Shown here piece after piece: positions 1 through 9,386 of a stretch of DNA of 64,000 nucleotides. How positions within the stretch are numbered: the first letter of the stretch is position 1; each line of letters starts with the position of its first letter. The notes under the pieces were generated by a model. It made no database searches, was not told where the DNA came from, and saw nothing but the letters and a program-made list of their open reading frames with translations. The stretch comes from Paenibacillus hamazuiensis (GTDB lineage: Bacteria > Bacillota > Bacilli > Paenibacillales > NBRC-103111), in the NCBI RefSeq assembly GCF_023276405.1, contig NZ_JALRMO010000001.1:186001-250000 (forward strand), written 5' to 3'. Position numbers and translations under genes: made by a program.

Positions 1-114
1 ACGAGCATAGCTCTGCTCCCTTTTATTGCGATCGGTTTCGTTGTTTTGATGATGATGAGTGCAGAGAAAGTAAACCATATTTTGAACAATCCGACGAAAT
101 CCATTAGCATCTAG
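1..114 (+). CDS. C-terminal end of a membrane protein (partial)
   Basis: Frame 1 is open from the window edge to a TAG at 112-114 and encodes 37 residues. The first part is one strongly hydrophobic segment (LLPFIAIGFVVLMMM), followed by a short polar tail. This is what the last transmembrane helix and tail of an integral membrane protein look like. The family cannot be named from this fragment. The 134 bases to the next gene show no clear terminator. Confidence 0.5.
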   Translation, partial: TSIALLPFIAIGFVVLMMMSAEKVNHILNNPTKSISI

Positions 115-248
115 ACTCCATCGCCTTTTATTGAAATGTTATGCCGATCCGCTTAGTCCCATGAAGAATTCCGCATTTTGCGAAATTATCGGTTCCCAAA
201 ACCGGTGAACCCGCGTAATTTATCGCAAAAGGGAATGCGGAGGGAACG

Positions 249-1337
249 ATGTTGAAACCGGTGATCGGAATTCTTGCATATCGGAAAGGCGCCTTTTTCG
301 AAAACGCCAAATTTTTGCGCGACCTGATCAGGGAAGGAAAAAAGCTGGGGGCCGACGTTTATGCGTTTTCACACGTCGACCTGCTTGAAAAGTCGAGGAA
401 AATCCGCGGATACGTTCCGGATGAACGGGGAAAATGGACTAAACGAATCAGCTCGTGGCCGGATATCGTGATTGATTTTTGCAGAATGCTGCGCAAGCCG
501 TATCGGGATATGCGCCGCCGCAAAGACTTATTCCCGTATGCGAATAACAAGTTTACGTACAAGTGGAAGGCGATGCTCTTGTTCTCCGAGTCGGAGCAGG
601 TCAAAAAATGGATACCGGAGACCGGCGTTTATTCCTCTTCCCGGCTGAGCGAGATGCTGGAGAAATACCCCATCGTTTATGTGAAACCGGGAAACGGCAC
701 CGGCGGGCACAGTATCGCCAAAATCAAAAAAGCGGTGGGCGGATACGTCCTTCAAGGCCGGAAAAGATCCGGCAAAAAGATCATGGAGACGCTGAAGTCG
801 GAGGCGTCCGTGCTGCGGCGCATTCGGCGGTGGGTCCGCGCGGAGCAGATCCGTTCCGGCAATTTCATGGTCCAGCAGGGACTCGATTTGGAGCTGCTTC
901 CGGGGCGAATGATCGATACGCGGCTGATCGTGCAGAAGAATGGCAAGGGGGCTTGGGTCGTTACGGGAAAAGCGCTCAGAGTCGGAGCGAAAAACAGCCC
1001 GACGACCAATCTCATCTACGGCGACGGCAAAGCCTTGCGCTTCGACAGCTTTATGAAGGAGCGGTTCGGAGCGGAAAAAGCGGAGCAAATCAGCCGGGAA
1101 TGCGACGAGCTCGCGCTTCGCCTGATGGAAGTGATCGAAGGGAAATTCGGCTCCATGATCGAGTTTGGGCTCGATATCGGAATCGATACGAAAGGGAATG
1201 TATGGTTCATCGAGGCGAATCCGAAGCCGAGTCACGAGGCGTTCATCAAGTCCGGGGAATTGGCCGCATACCGCAAATCGATTCGCCGCCCGATCCAATA
1301 TGCGATGTTTTTGGCCGGGCGATTAAAGGGAAGATAA
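249..1337 (+). CDS. YheC/YheD-family ATP-grasp protein (spore-coat associated)
   Basis: The 362-residue product belongs to the YheC/YheD family, ATP-grasp proteins associated with the endospore coat in Bacillus; their substrate is unknown. It opens with a family-typical GILAYRKG-like strand. The ATP-grasp core shows KPGNGTGGHSI (about residues 142-152), the basic stretch MIDTRLIVQK, and the metal-binding end WFIEANPKP near residue 320. ATG at 249 follows GGAGGG, and the length is normal for the family. The gene converges on the polysaccharide deacetylase gene and the two 3' ends overlap by 15 bases. The family assignment is firm; the reaction is not known. It implies that the host forms endospores. 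Confidence 0.88.
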   Translation: MLKPVIGILAYRKGAFFENAKFLRDLIREGKKLGADVYAFSHVDLLEKSRKIRGYVPDERGKWTKRISSWPDIVIDFCRMLRKPYRDMRRRKDLFPYANNKFTYKWKAMLLFSESEQVKKWIPETGVYSSSRLSEMLEKYPIVYVKPGNGTGGHSIAKIKKAVGGYVLQGRKRSGKKIMETLKSEASVLRRIRRWVRAEQIRSGNFMVQQGLDLELLPGRMIDTRLIVQKNGKGAWVVTGKALRVGAKNSPTTNLIYGDGKALRFDSFMKERFGAEKAEQISRECDELALRLMEVIEGKFGSMIEFGLDIGIDTKGNVWFIEANPKPSHEAFIKSGELAAYRKSIRRPIQYAMFLAGRLKGR

Positions 1338-2120
1338 CGTTTGAAGGATAGTTAACAGCCGCTGCGGGGTTATCTGAACCGACCCTGCGTTGATGCGGCG
1401 GATCAGCCGGGAGTGCGGCGGGTTCAAACCTTCCTCTCCGGTAAAATAAAGAGAGATCCCGAGCTCGTCGCCGATCTCGATAAGCCGGCGGTTGTAGATT
1501 CCGTGCGGAAAGCACAGCATCGACAGCTCGTTTCCGAGCTCCGAACGAAGCGTTTCTTCCGCCGCGAGAAGATCGGATTTGACCCTGCGGACATACTCCG
1601 CTTCTGTTTCGAGGCGGCGCTGCTGCGGCAGGAACAAGCGGTTCGTTAAGGGATTAACCGGCTTGCCCTGATAGCCGATGCGCGGTTCATGGGAGCAGTA
1701 GCTGTGGGAATAAAAGCCGAACCCGCGGCTTTTCATTTCGCGGACTTCGTCCCACGACAGGTAGCCGGCTTTTCGCTGCGGATTCACATACCCGACGATT
1801 AAAAAGCAGGCGGCTACAGCGCCGTACGACTGCAGGATAGGGTACGCATGCCGGTAAAAGGACGCATAACCGTCGTCGAAGGTGATCAGGACTGCGTTGT
1901 CCGGAACGGGTTTGTTTTGCATCACAAAGCCGTACAGCGCTTCGGCGGAGATGAACCGGTAGCCGCTTGCTCCGAGCAGGGCCAGGTGTGCGCCGAATTT
2001 GGCCGGGGAGATGGCGTAAAGAGACTCGTTGTCGCTGATGTCGTGATACATCAGCACGGCTACCTTGTTTTCGTATCGAATCGCGATCACACCCTTTCCT
2101 TTCGTAATTGTATGAATCAA
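1323..2120 (-). CDS. Polysaccharide deacetylase (NodB fold)
   Basis: This is a carbohydrate esterase family 4-type N-/O-deacetylase. Visible NodB motifs are TFDDGY (metal and catalytic Asp) near residues 79-84, HSYCSHE (metal-binding His pair) and FPHGIYN. Such enzymes deacetylate peptidoglycan, chitin oligomers or exopolysaccharide. There is no clear signal peptide, so it may act in the cytoplasm or use an unrecognised N-terminus. A GTG at 2090 (255 residues), preceded by AGGAAAGG, is at least as good a start as the ATG at 2120. It reads divergently from the LysR gene and converges on the YheC/D gene, overlapping it by 15 bases. Confidence 0.85.
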   Translation of the reverse strand: MIHTITKGKGVIAIRYENKVAVLMYHDISDNESLYAISPAKFGAHLALLGASGYRFISAEALYGFVMQNKPVPDNAVLITFDDGYASFYRHAYPILQSYGAVAACFLIVGYVNPQRKAGYLSWDEVREMKSRGFGFYSHSYCSHEPRIGYQGKPVNPLTNRLFLPQQRRLETEAEYVRRVKSDLLAAEETLRSELGNELSMLCFPHGIYNRRLIEIGDELGISLYFTGEEGLNPPHSRLIRRINAGSVQITPQRLLTILQTLSSL

Positions 2121-2293
2121 AGACCGGTCAGATACCAGTTGACGGATGGGAAATCATCGCCTATATTTAATACATGGTAATCCAATCGGAATAATTAATA
2201 TATCGACCGGTTCGACTGGAGATACGTTGTCCCCTTACCCTGGGGATGATGTGTCTCCTTTTTTCTTGGCGGACCGAACAGGGGGGAACAGGG

Positions 2294-3205
2294 ATGAATA
2301 TCGAAGCGATCGAGGCTTTTGTTTATGTTATTCATTTCAACAGCTTCAACAAGGCGGCGGATGCGCTTTTTTTGTCTCAGCCGTCCATATCGGCACGCAT
2401 CCAATCGCTGGAGAGGGAGCTTAATGCCAAGCTGTTCGAGCGCGAGGGCAAGCAGTTCGCGTTGACGGAGAAAGGCAAGCAGTTTTTGCCGTACGCTCAG
2501 CAAATTTTGCAGGTTTATAAGCTCGGGAAGCAGCAGCTTCAGCCGAAAAACAGTTCCCTCAGCATGCTCCGGATCGGCTGCACGATATCGGTGGCGAACT
2601 ACATCATTCCCGAACTGCTGCCGGCGTTCAAACGAAGGCAGCCGGAGATTCAAATCAAGCTGATCACGGCTCCTTCCGAGATTCTTCTTGAGCGCTTGCT
2701 GAATAAGGAAATCGACGTGGGTTTGGTTCGCAACATCACGCATCCGCATATCGATTCCGCGAAATTTTACGAGGATCCGATCCGGCTGTTCGTCCGGCAA
2801 GGGCATCCTTTCGCCCGCACCGGGCAAATAGCGATCGAGGAAATCGTGAACGAACCGCTTGTTTTTTTCGAATGCGGATCGCTCGATTGGATGAAAATAC
2901 ATCGGCTGTTCGAAACGCTCGATAAACCGCCGGCGATCGAATACCATATCGACAACCTGGAGACGGCGAAAAAGCTGGTGCTGCAAGGCGCAGGCATCGC
3001 GTTTCTGCCCGAGCTTTGCGTCCGGGAGGAGACCGCGGACGGGAGGCTAGTCCCGATCGACGTTCCGGCGCTTGCCAGCCTGTCCCTCCGCACGAACCTG
3101 ATTGCGCTGAAGGGCGAAGGGGCTTCGGCCTACAAGCTGTTTCGCGATGTGCTCAAAGAGGCCGATTTTCTGCATGGAACCAAAGCCTTTTCCGGCGTTC
3201 GATAG
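2294..3205 (+). CDS. LysR-family transcriptional regulator
   Basis: The 303-residue product has a standard LysR layout. An N-terminal winged helix-turn-helix (FNKAADALFLSQPSISARI, residues about 17-35) is followed by a helical linker and a two-lobe effector domain. The ATG at 2294 is preceded by GGGGGG and AACAGGG and starts the canonical MNIEAIEAF; an in-frame ATG at 2246 would add a tail not seen in the family. The gene lies 137 bases upstream of the flavin-monooxygenase/ABC block on the same strand. Candidate binding repeats overlap its stop codon, so it is the likely regulator of that block. B. subtilis YtlI and CysL are LysR proteins of sulfur metabolism, which fits the neighbours; the effector is unknown. 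Confidence 0.9.
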   Translation: MNIEAIEAFVYVIHFNSFNKAADALFLSQPSISARIQSLERELNAKLFEREGKQFALTEKGKQFLPYAQQILQVYKLGKQQLQPKNSSLSMLRIGCTISVANYIIPELLPAFKRRQPEIQIKLITAPSEILLERLLNKEIDVGLVRNITHPHIDSAKFYEDPIRLFVRQGHPFARTGQIAIEEIVNEPLVFFECGSLDWMKIHRLFETLDKPPAIEYHIDNLETAKKLVLQGAGIAFLPELCVREETADGRLVPIDVPALASLSLRTNLIALKGEGASAYKLFRDVLKEADFLHGTKAFSGVR

Positions 3206-3277
3206 AATTGTTCTATTCGAAAATAGAAAGAGTCTATTGGGCGCCTGATTGACGGTGTCTTGGGCCGATGTTACGCT
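3202..3277 (+). promoter_or_regulatory. Inverted-repeat array and possible promoter for the sulfur block
   Basis: Four alternating half-sites are seen: ATAGAA at 3202-3207, TTCTAT at 3211-3216, ATAGAA at 3223-3228 and TCTAT at 3232-3236. They form ATAGAA-N3-TTCTAT and TTCTAT-N6-ATAGAA palindromes. A TTGACG -35-like hexamer follows at 3249-3254, with a weak TACGCT 17 bases on. The position, just upstream of a -35, suits a LysR activator. The -10 is poor, so the promoter call is tentative. Confidence 0.45.
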
Positions 3278-3342
3278 TTTACCAGGAATTAAAACCGATT
3301 TAACCGATAGGAAATTAAGTTTTTGAAAAAGGAGGCGGGCAA

Positions 3343-4362
3343 ATGGCCATCAGGCTGAGCATATTGGATCAAAGCCCGATCGGCGAAGGAGAGGACGCTG
3401 CGGATGCGCTGCGGCATACGGTGCAGCTGGCGCAAAGAGCGGAGCAGCTTGGCTTTACCCGGTTTTGGGTATCGGAGCACCATGACTCCGACCGGCTTGC
3501 GGGATCGTCGCCGGAGGTGCTGATCGCCTATTTGCTGGCAAAAACCAGCCGCATCCGCATCGGCTCGGGCGGGGTGATGCTGCAGCACTACAGCCCCTAT
3601 AAGGTGGCGGAAAATTTCCACGTGCTTGCTTCGCTGGAGCCGGGGCGCGTCGATTTGGGGATCGGCCGGGCGCCGGGCGGCCTTCCCCGTTCGACGAGGG
3701 CGCTGCAGGATCAGGCCTCTGCCGGCGGGAAGACGCTCGACGACAAGCTGGAGGAGCTGCAGCAGTATTTGCGGCAGAGCCGGCTGCCGGCGGGAGGCGA
3801 GCCGCAAGGAGTGAAAGCGACGCCGCTTCCTCCGGTGGCGCCGGACCTTTATTTGCTTGGGGCCAGCACCGGCAGCGCGGAGCTTGCCGCCCGGCTCGGC
3901 GTCCCCTACGTATTCTCGCAGTCGCTGACCGGCGACCCGCAGGTGATCGCCGATGCGCTGCGAATCTACCGGACGCAGTTTCGGCCGGGAACGGTATCCC
4001 GGCCGGAGACGATGCTCGCGCTGACGGTCATCTTGACGGACACCGACGAGGAGGCTGAACGTCTCGCAGCCGCCCAGTCGAAGGTGATCAAGATTCGCCT
4101 GGCGAGCGGCAGAACGGTGACCGTCCGCAGCGTGGAGCAGGCCGAAGAGTTCGGACGGCAGGCAGGCGAGCCGTATACGCTCGAAGAAAAGCAAGCCGTC
4201 ATCGTGCACGGCGGCCGGGATACGGTCCGCCGGAAGCTGTCCGAGCTTCGGGAGACGTACGGGCTGGACGAATTCGTCGTTACGGTGTCCCTGCCGCTTT
4301 TCGAACAGCGGCTGCGTGCTATTGAACAGCTTCATGAGGTGCTAGGCGAACAATGGGCGTGA
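3343..4362 (+). CDS. LLM-class flavin-dependent monooxygenase (MsnO8-like)
   Basis: This 339-residue protein has the bacterial-luciferase TIM-barrel fold and starts MAIRLSILDQSP, typical of the MsnO8-like subgroup. FWVSEHHDSD near residue 44 and LASLEPGRVDLGIGRAPGG near residue 95 are classic luciferase-like signatures for reduced-flavin binding and the active site. Such enzymes use FMNH2 supplied by a separate reductase and oxygen to cleave or hydroxylate C-S or C-N bonds. ATG at 3343 follows AAAAGGAGGCGG. It is the first gene of the block after the LysR gene. The substrate is probably a sulfur compound, by context only. Confidence 0.85.
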   Translation: MAIRLSILDQSPIGEGEDAADALRHTVQLAQRAEQLGFTRFWVSEHHDSDRLAGSSPEVLIAYLLAKTSRIRIGSGGVMLQHYSPYKVAENFHVLASLEPGRVDLGIGRAPGGLPRSTRALQDQASAGGKTLDDKLEELQQYLRQSRLPAGGEPQGVKATPLPPVAPDLYLLGASTGSAELAARLGVPYVFSQSLTGDPQVIADALRIYRTQFRPGTVSRPETMLALTVILTDTDEEAERLAAAQSKVIKIRLASGRTVTVRSVEQAEEFGRQAGEPYTLEEKQAVIVHGGRDTVRRKLSELRETYGLDEFVVTVSLPLFEQRLRAIEQLHEVLGEQWA

Positions 4363-4406
4363 ATCGCGGAGGATTTGTTTTTCACTAAAAAATTGGAGGG
4401 ATGATG

Positions 4407-5768
4407 ATGTCAGCTTTCAAAAAAACGTTAAAAATCGGAGCGATGCTCCACGGAGCCGGATCGAACATGGCGGCATGGAGGCATCCGAACGCGGTGGCGG
4501 ACGCCAGCGTCAACTTCGGGTTTTACAAGCAGCTTGTGCAAAAAGCGGAAGAGGGCAAGCTGGATCTGGCTTTTGTCGCCGACGGGCTCTATATAACCGA
4601 AATATCGCACCCGAACTTCCTTAACCGGTTCGAGCCGATTACCATTTTGTCGGCGCTGGCGGGGGTCACGAAGCATATCGGGCTGGTCGGGACGCTGTCC
4701 ACGTCGTACAGCGAGCCGTTTACCGTCGCCCGGCAGTTCTCCTCGCTGGACATGATCAGCGGCGGCAGAGCCGGATGGAACGCGGTGACTTCGCCTCTGG
4801 AGGGCTCCGCGCTGAACTACGGCAGGAAGGAGCATCCGTCCCACGAGCTGCGCTACCGGATCGCGCAGGAGTACCTGCAGGTGGTGAAAGGGCTGTGGGA
4901 TTCGTGGGAGGACGACGCGTTTATCCGCAACAAGGAAACGGGACAATTTATCGACCCGTCGAAGATGCACCGGCTGAACCATAAGGGCGAATTTTTCTCG
5001 GTGCAGGGTCCGCTCAATATCGCCAGATCGAAGCAGGGCCAGCCTCTCGTTTTTCAGGCGGGGTCTTCCGAGGACGGGAAAAACCTTGCGGCTAAAGAAG
5101 CGGATGCCGTATTTACCGGACACGAGACGATCGAGGAGGCGCAGGCGTTCTACCGCGATGTGAAACGAAGAGCGGCGGCGTTCGGCAGATCGCCGGAACA
5201 TATATTGATCTTTCCGGGCATTTCGCCGATCATCGGCAGCACCGAGGAGGAGGCGAAGCGCAAGTACGAGGAAATCGCCGGGCTCGTCAGCATCGACGTC
5301 GCTTTGAACTACCTGGGGCGGTATTTCGACCATTTCGATTTTTCGCAGTTCCCGCTGGACGAACCGCTGCCGGACTTGGGCGATTTGGGCAGCCAAGGAT
5401 TCCAGAGCACAACCGACCGCATCAAAAAAATGGCCCGCGAAGAGAGGCTGACGCTGCGCCAGTTGGCCTACCGGGTAACTTCCCCGCGCGGCGGCTTCAC
5501 CGGGACGCCGGAGCAGGTCGCGGATACGGTTCAGCGCTGGTTCGAGGAAGGGGCGGCCGACGGCTTTATGATCGGCAGCGCGGTGCTTCCGGACGGGTTG
5601 AACGATTTCGTCGACCATGTCGTGCCGATCCTGCAGAAGCGCGGGTTATTCCGCACCGAATACGAGCACGACACGCTGCGCGGCAACCTTGGGCTGCCGA
5701 TTCCGCCTAACCGGTATACGGCTGCGCGGGAGAACGATCATTCGCTGGCGGACGCCGTCGGAAAATAG
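4407..5768 (+). CDS. NtaA/SnaA/DszA-family FMN-dependent monooxygenase
   Basis: The 453-residue product matches the long subgroup of luciferase-like monooxygenases that includes nitrilotriacetate monooxygenase, DszA, and B. subtilis YtnJ and YxeK. Features are an opening of the type [37 protein letters not shown] near residues 118-135, and the late [19 protein letters not shown] segment. Three ATG codons stand in a row at 4401, 4404 and 4407; GGAGGG at 4395-4400 is best spaced for 4407. In the B. subtilis pathways this type of enzyme oxidatively cleaves N-acetylated S-modified cysteine. It sits between the MsnO8-like gene and the peptide-type importer, which fits the same role here. Confidence 0.88.
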   Translation: MSAFKKTLKIGAMLHGAGSNMAAWRHPNAVADASVNFGFYKQLVQKAEEGKLDLAFVADGLYITEISHPNFLNRFEPITILSALAGVTKHIGLVGTLSTSYSEPFTVARQFSSLDMISGGRAGWNAVTSPLEGSALNYGRKEHPSHELRYRIAQEYLQVVKGLWDSWEDDAFIRNKETGQFIDPSKMHRLNHKGEFFSVQGPLNIARSKQGQPLVFQAGSSEDGKNLAAKEADAVFTGHETIEEAQAFYRDVKRRAAAFGRSPEHILIFPGISPIIGSTEEEAKRKYEEIAGLVSIDVALNYLGRYFDHFDFSQFPLDEPLPDLGDLGSQGFQSTTDRIKKMAREERLTLRQLAYRVTSPRGGFTGTPEQVADTVQRWFEEGAADGFMIGSAVLPDGLNDFVDHVVPILQKRGLFRTEYEHDTLRGNLGLPIPPNRYTAARENDHSLADAVGK

Positions 5769-5862
5769 GTTTGCGAGCGGCAGGCTGTGAGGTCGCTTCA
5801 CTTGACAGGAGCGGACCGAAGTCTGGGTGCAGGGCAAACGATGCAGGAGGTGTATCGAACAA

Positions 5863-7515
5863 ATGACAGGAAAACGAATGAAACCGGTCGCCGTGCTGCT
5901 TGTGCTGATGCTGGCGCTGGCCGGCTGCTCGCCGGAGCAAGCGGGTCAACCGGCAGGAGCGGCTTCCGCGGGAGGCGAGGGGCAGCCGAAGGGGGGAGGC
6001 GAGCTGACTTTTGCCGTCGCTTCTTCGCCGAGCGGGCTCGACCCGAACGTGTATCCCGGAGCGGCCGATTACCGGGTCATGCGCTCGCTGTACGACAGCC
6101 TCGTCGCGCAAATGCCGGACAAATCGTTCAAGCCGTGGCTGGCCACGGAGTGGACGGTGTCGCCGGACGGCAAAAGCTACACGTTCAAGCTGCGCAAGGA
6201 CGTCAAGTTCCACGACGGAACCCCGTTTAACGCCGCAGCGGTGAAATTTAATTTCGACCGGATCGTCGATCCGAATACGAAGTCCCGTTTTGCCGTAACG
6301 CTGATCGGTCCTTACGAATCTTCCGAGGTGATCGACGACTACACGGTCCAGGTGAATCTGAAATCGCCTTACAGCGCGTTTCTAAGCAGCTTGAGCCAGG
6401 CGTTCCTGGGCATCGTATCGCCGGCGGCGGTGCAAAAATACGGCGAGCAGGTCGACAAGAACCCGGTCGGCACGGGACCGTTCAAATTCGTGAATTGGAC
6501 GGAAAACGCCTCGATCGCGCTGGAGCGCAATCCCGACTACCAGTGGGGTCCTCCGCTCGCGAGCCACGCCGGACCGGCGTATGTCGACAAGCTGACGTTC
6601 AAAATCATTCCCGAGGAGGCGACGCGGATCGGCAGCGTCCAGAGCGGGCAAGTGCTGGCCGCCGAAACGGTGCCGCCGCAAAATATCGTTTCGCTGAAAA
6701 ACGATCCGAATCTGGCGCTGCTTGAAGCGGAATCGACGGGAATCCCGTTTACGCTGATGCTGAACCAGGACCATGCGCCGTGGAACGAGCTGAAAGCGAG
6801 AAGGGCGGTGCAGCTGGCGATTGATGTCGATACGATCGTGAAGACGCTGTACCTCGGCACCTACAAGCGCGCCTGGTCTCCGCTGACGCCGTCCGTGCTC
6901 GGCTACAATCCGGCTTTGGAAAATTCGTATAAGCCGGATCTCGCCAAAGCGAATGCGCTGCTTGACGAGCTGGGCTGGACGAAAGGAGCGGACGGCATCC
7001 GGGTGAAGGACGGCAAGCCGCTCGCTCTCTACTACGTGACGAGCACGCCGAACCGCGAGAAGCGCAACGATATCGCCGCGATGATCCAGCAGCAGCTGAA
7101 GGCGGTCGGCATCGCCGTCAATATCGACGTGACGACAGGCTCAAATGCGCAGACGATTGTGATGGATAAAGGTACCAACGATATTTACGGCGTCAGCAAC
7201 GTATCGGGCGACCCGGACATTTTGCGCAGCTTTTTCCATACGAACGCGATACCGAAGCCGGGCAAATGGGGGCACAACCATACGCATCTGTCCGATCCGA
7301 AGCTCGACGGCTGGCTGGAGCAGGGTTTGAGGGAGCAGGATCCGGCGAAACGCAGCGAGATTTACAAACAGCTTCAAAGTTATGTCGTGGAAAATGCGAT
7401 CGGCATTCCGGTGTATATTTTCCCTTACACGGTGGCCGCTTCCAAAAACGTCAAAGGGCTGAAATTCGATACGCTCGGATACCCGCTTTTCTACGACGCA
7501 TCGGTTCAAAAATAA
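5863..7515 (+). CDS. Oligopeptide/nickel-type ABC importer binding lipoprotein
   Basis: This is a solute-binding protein of the SBP_bac_5 (Opp/Dpp/GsiB) family, about 550 residues. It has a lipoprotein signal peptide ending LALAGC, a Gly/Ala linker, then GGELTFAVASSPSGLDPN and the family hallmark YTFKLRKDVKFHDGTPFNA near residue 110. AGGAGG at about 5844-5849 precedes the ATG at 5863; an ATG five codons later is an alternative start. It is followed by two permeases and a fused ATPase gene, giving a complete importer. The substrate could be short peptides or glutathione-derived conjugates, inferred from the monooxygenase neighbours. Confidence 0.9.
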   Translation: MTGKRMKPVAVLLVLMLALAGCSPEQAGQPAGAASAGGEGQPKGGGELTFAVASSPSGLDPNVYPGAADYRVMRSLYDSLVAQMPDKSFKPWLATEWTVSPDGKSYTFKLRKDVKFHDGTPFNAAAVKFNFDRIVDPNTKSRFAVTLIGPYESSEVIDDYTVQVNLKSPYSAFLSSLSQAFLGIVSPAAVQKYGEQVDKNPVGTGPFKFVNWTENASIALERNPDYQWGPPLASHAGPAYVDKLTFKIIPEEATRIGSVQSGQVLAAETVPPQNIVSLKNDPNLALLEAESTGIPFTLMLNQDHAPWNELKARRAVQLAIDVDTIVKTLYLGTYKRAWSPLTPSVLGYNPALENSYKPDLAKANALLDELGWTKGADGIRVKDGKPLALYYVTSTPNREKRNDIAAMIQQQLKAVGIAVNIDVTTGSNAQTIVMDKGTNDIYGVSNVSGDPDILRSFFHTNAIPKPGKWGHNHTHLSDPKLDGWLEQGLREQDPAKRSEIYKQLQSYVVENAIGIPVYIFPYTVAASKNVKGLKFDTLGYPLFYDASVQK

Positions 7516-7537
7516 CCGGGAAGGGGCGCATTCCGAT

Positions 7538-8476
7538 ATGGCATCAGCCATCATCCAACGTCTGATCAGCTCCGTCCTGGTCGTGTTCGGCTCGCTGCTG
7601 CTTGTGTTTTTTATCCTGTATCTGCTGCCGGGCGATCCGGTGCTGGCCATGCTGGAAGGCGTATCCGCGACTCCGGAAGCGGCGCTCAATTTGCGGCGCC
7701 AGCTCGGTCTGGACCAGCCGGTCGGCGTACAGTTCGCCCAATATTTTTGGAAGCTGATTCACGGAGACTTCGGGAGGTCGATCATCTCCGGCGACGCGGT
7801 GCTGCCGAAAATATGGGCGCAATTTCCGGCGACCGCCGCCTTGACGGCGGCCAGCTCGGTCGTTTCGTTGGCCGTCGGCGTACCGCTCGGCGTGCTGTCG
7901 GCGGTGCATCACAATCGGGCGATCGATCTTGCAGCCCGAGTGGTGAGCCTGCTGGGCATCTCGATGCCGACGTTTTGGACGGGGATCGTGCTGATCTTGA
8001 TCTTCTCCGTGCAGCTGCGCTGGTTTCCGGCGATGGGCTCTAACGGCTGGAAAACGCTGGTGCTTCCCGCCCTGGCGCTGGGGCTTGTAACGGCGGGATA
8101 TATCGTCCGCATGGTGCGCAGCAGCATGCTGGACATTTTGCGCGAGCAGTTTATCGTTACCCTCCGCTCGAAGGGGCTGTCCGAACGCCTTGTCATGTAC
8201 CGGCACGCTTTGCGCAATGCGCTCATTCCGGCCGTGACGATGCTCGGAGTGCAGGTCGGCGAGCTGCTCGCCGGGGCGGTCGTGACCGAAACGGTGTTTT
8301 CCCGGCAAGGGATCGGCCGTCTGCTGGCGGATGCGATAACGGCCAAAGATTTGCCGGTTGTGCAGGGCATCATTTTGTTTACGGCGATCATGTACGTGAT
8401 GGTTAATCTTATTATTGACGTTTCTTATTCGGCGATCGACCCGAGAGTGAGACGTACGATCGATAAAACGAGGTAA
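7538..8476 (+). CDS. ABC importer permease 1 (DppB/GsiC type)
   Basis: The 312-residue inner-membrane permease has about six transmembrane segments. The N-terminal helix and LLPGDPVLAML segment are typical of the DppB/OppB group. The conserved cytoplasmic EAA loop reads around YRHALRNALIPAVTMLG (residues about 222-238). It begins 22 bases after the binding-protein stop, behind GGAAGGGG. It would pair with the next gene product to form the translocation pore. Confidence 0.92.
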   Translation: MASAIIQRLISSVLVVFGSLLLVFFILYLLPGDPVLAMLEGVSATPEAALNLRRQLGLDQPVGVQFAQYFWKLIHGDFGRSIISGDAVLPKIWAQFPATAALTAASSVVSLAVGVPLGVLSAVHHNRAIDLAARVVSLLGISMPTFWTGIVLILIFSVQLRWFPAMGSNGWKTLVLPALALGLVTAGYIVRMVRSSMLDILREQFIVTLRSKGLSERLVMYRHALRNALIPAVTMLGVQVGELLAGAVVTETVFSRQGIGRLLADAITAKDLPVVQGIILFTAIMYVMVNLIIDVSYSAIDPRVRRTIDKTR

Positions 8477-8492
8477 AGGAGGAAGCCGGCCT

Positions 8493-9386
8493 GTGAAAAA
8501 CGCAGCAACCGCCCGGTTGGCCTTGCCGGGAAAAAAAGCTCGCCTGCAACTGCCGAAAGCGATGCCGAAGGGTTCCATGTCGAATGCGCTGTGTGCGGCG
8601 GCGGGGCTCATTCTGCTGTTTGTCGTCCTGTGCGCGCTGTTTCCGAAAGCCATGTCGGGGTACTCCCCGACGGAAATGCGGGCGGATGCGATTTTGCAGC
8701 CTCCCGGAGCGGCACATTACTTCGGCACGGATTATTACGGCCGTGACATATACACCCTGATCGTCTACGGCAGCCGCGATTCGCTTTTGATCGGCGTAGC
8801 TTCCGTGCTGATCGGCGGAGCGGCTGGCGGGCTGATCGGGGCGATTGCCGGCTATGTCGGCGGCTGGCTGGATGCCGTGTTCATGAGGCTGATCGACGTG
8901 CTGATGACGATACCGGGACTTCTGATGGCGCTGGCGATTGCGGCTGCCTTGGGCCCGAGTTTCTTCAACGTGGTGCTGGCCGTCAGCATCTCGGCGATTC
9001 CGGGCTACGCACGGGTGATTCGCAGTCAGTTCATCAGCCTGAAAGGAAGGCCGTTTATCGCCGCTTCGCGGTCCGTCGGAGCGTCGCATTGGCATATCTG
9101 CATCAGGCATCTGCTGCCGAATGCGCTGTCCCCGCTGCTCGTGATGGGGACGATCGGGGTCGGCACTTCGATTTTGATCGGCTCCGGATTAAGCTTTCTG
9201 GGGCTCGGCGTATTCCGGGAAATTCCCGATTGGGGCACGCTGCTTTCCCAGGGGCGCGGGTATTTGACCGCAGCTTGGTGGATGGCGACGTTTCCCGGCG
9301 TTGCGATCACACTGCTGGTGCTGTCCGTCAACTTGCTCGGCGACCGGCTGAGGGATGCGCTCGATCCGAAAAAAAGCCGTCGGTAA
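8493..9386 (+). CDS. ABC importer permease 2 (DppC/GsiD type)
   Basis: The 297-residue permease shows the DppC/OppC signature HYFGTDYYGRDIYTLIVYGSR-like segment near residues 72-90. The EAA loop contains ASHWHICIRHLLPNALSPLL, and SFLGLGVFREIPDWG is also a family signature. The start is GTG at 8493, preceded by AAAGGAGG 16 bases after permease 1. About 545 non-coding bases carrying dispersed repeats follow before the ATPase gene. Confidence 0.92.
   Translation: MKNAATARLALPGKKARLQLPKAMPKGSMSNALCAAAGLILLFVVLCALFPKAMSGYSPTEMRADAILQPPGAAHYFGTDYYGRDIYTLIVYGSRDSLLIGVASVLIGGAAGGLIGAIAGYVGGWLDAVFMRLIDVLMTIPGLLMALAIAAALGPSFFNVVLAVSISAIPGYARVIRSQFISLKGRPFIAASRSVGASHWHICIRHLLPNALSPLLVMGTIGVGTSILIGSGLSFLGLGVFREIPDWGTLLSQGRGYLTAAWWMATFPGVAITLLVLSVNLLGDRLRDALDPKKSRR

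Noticed and set aside
128-310. 60-codon minus-strand frame before the YheC/D gene
   Set aside because: It overlaps the start and ribosome site of a well-supported plus-strand gene and has no start signal.
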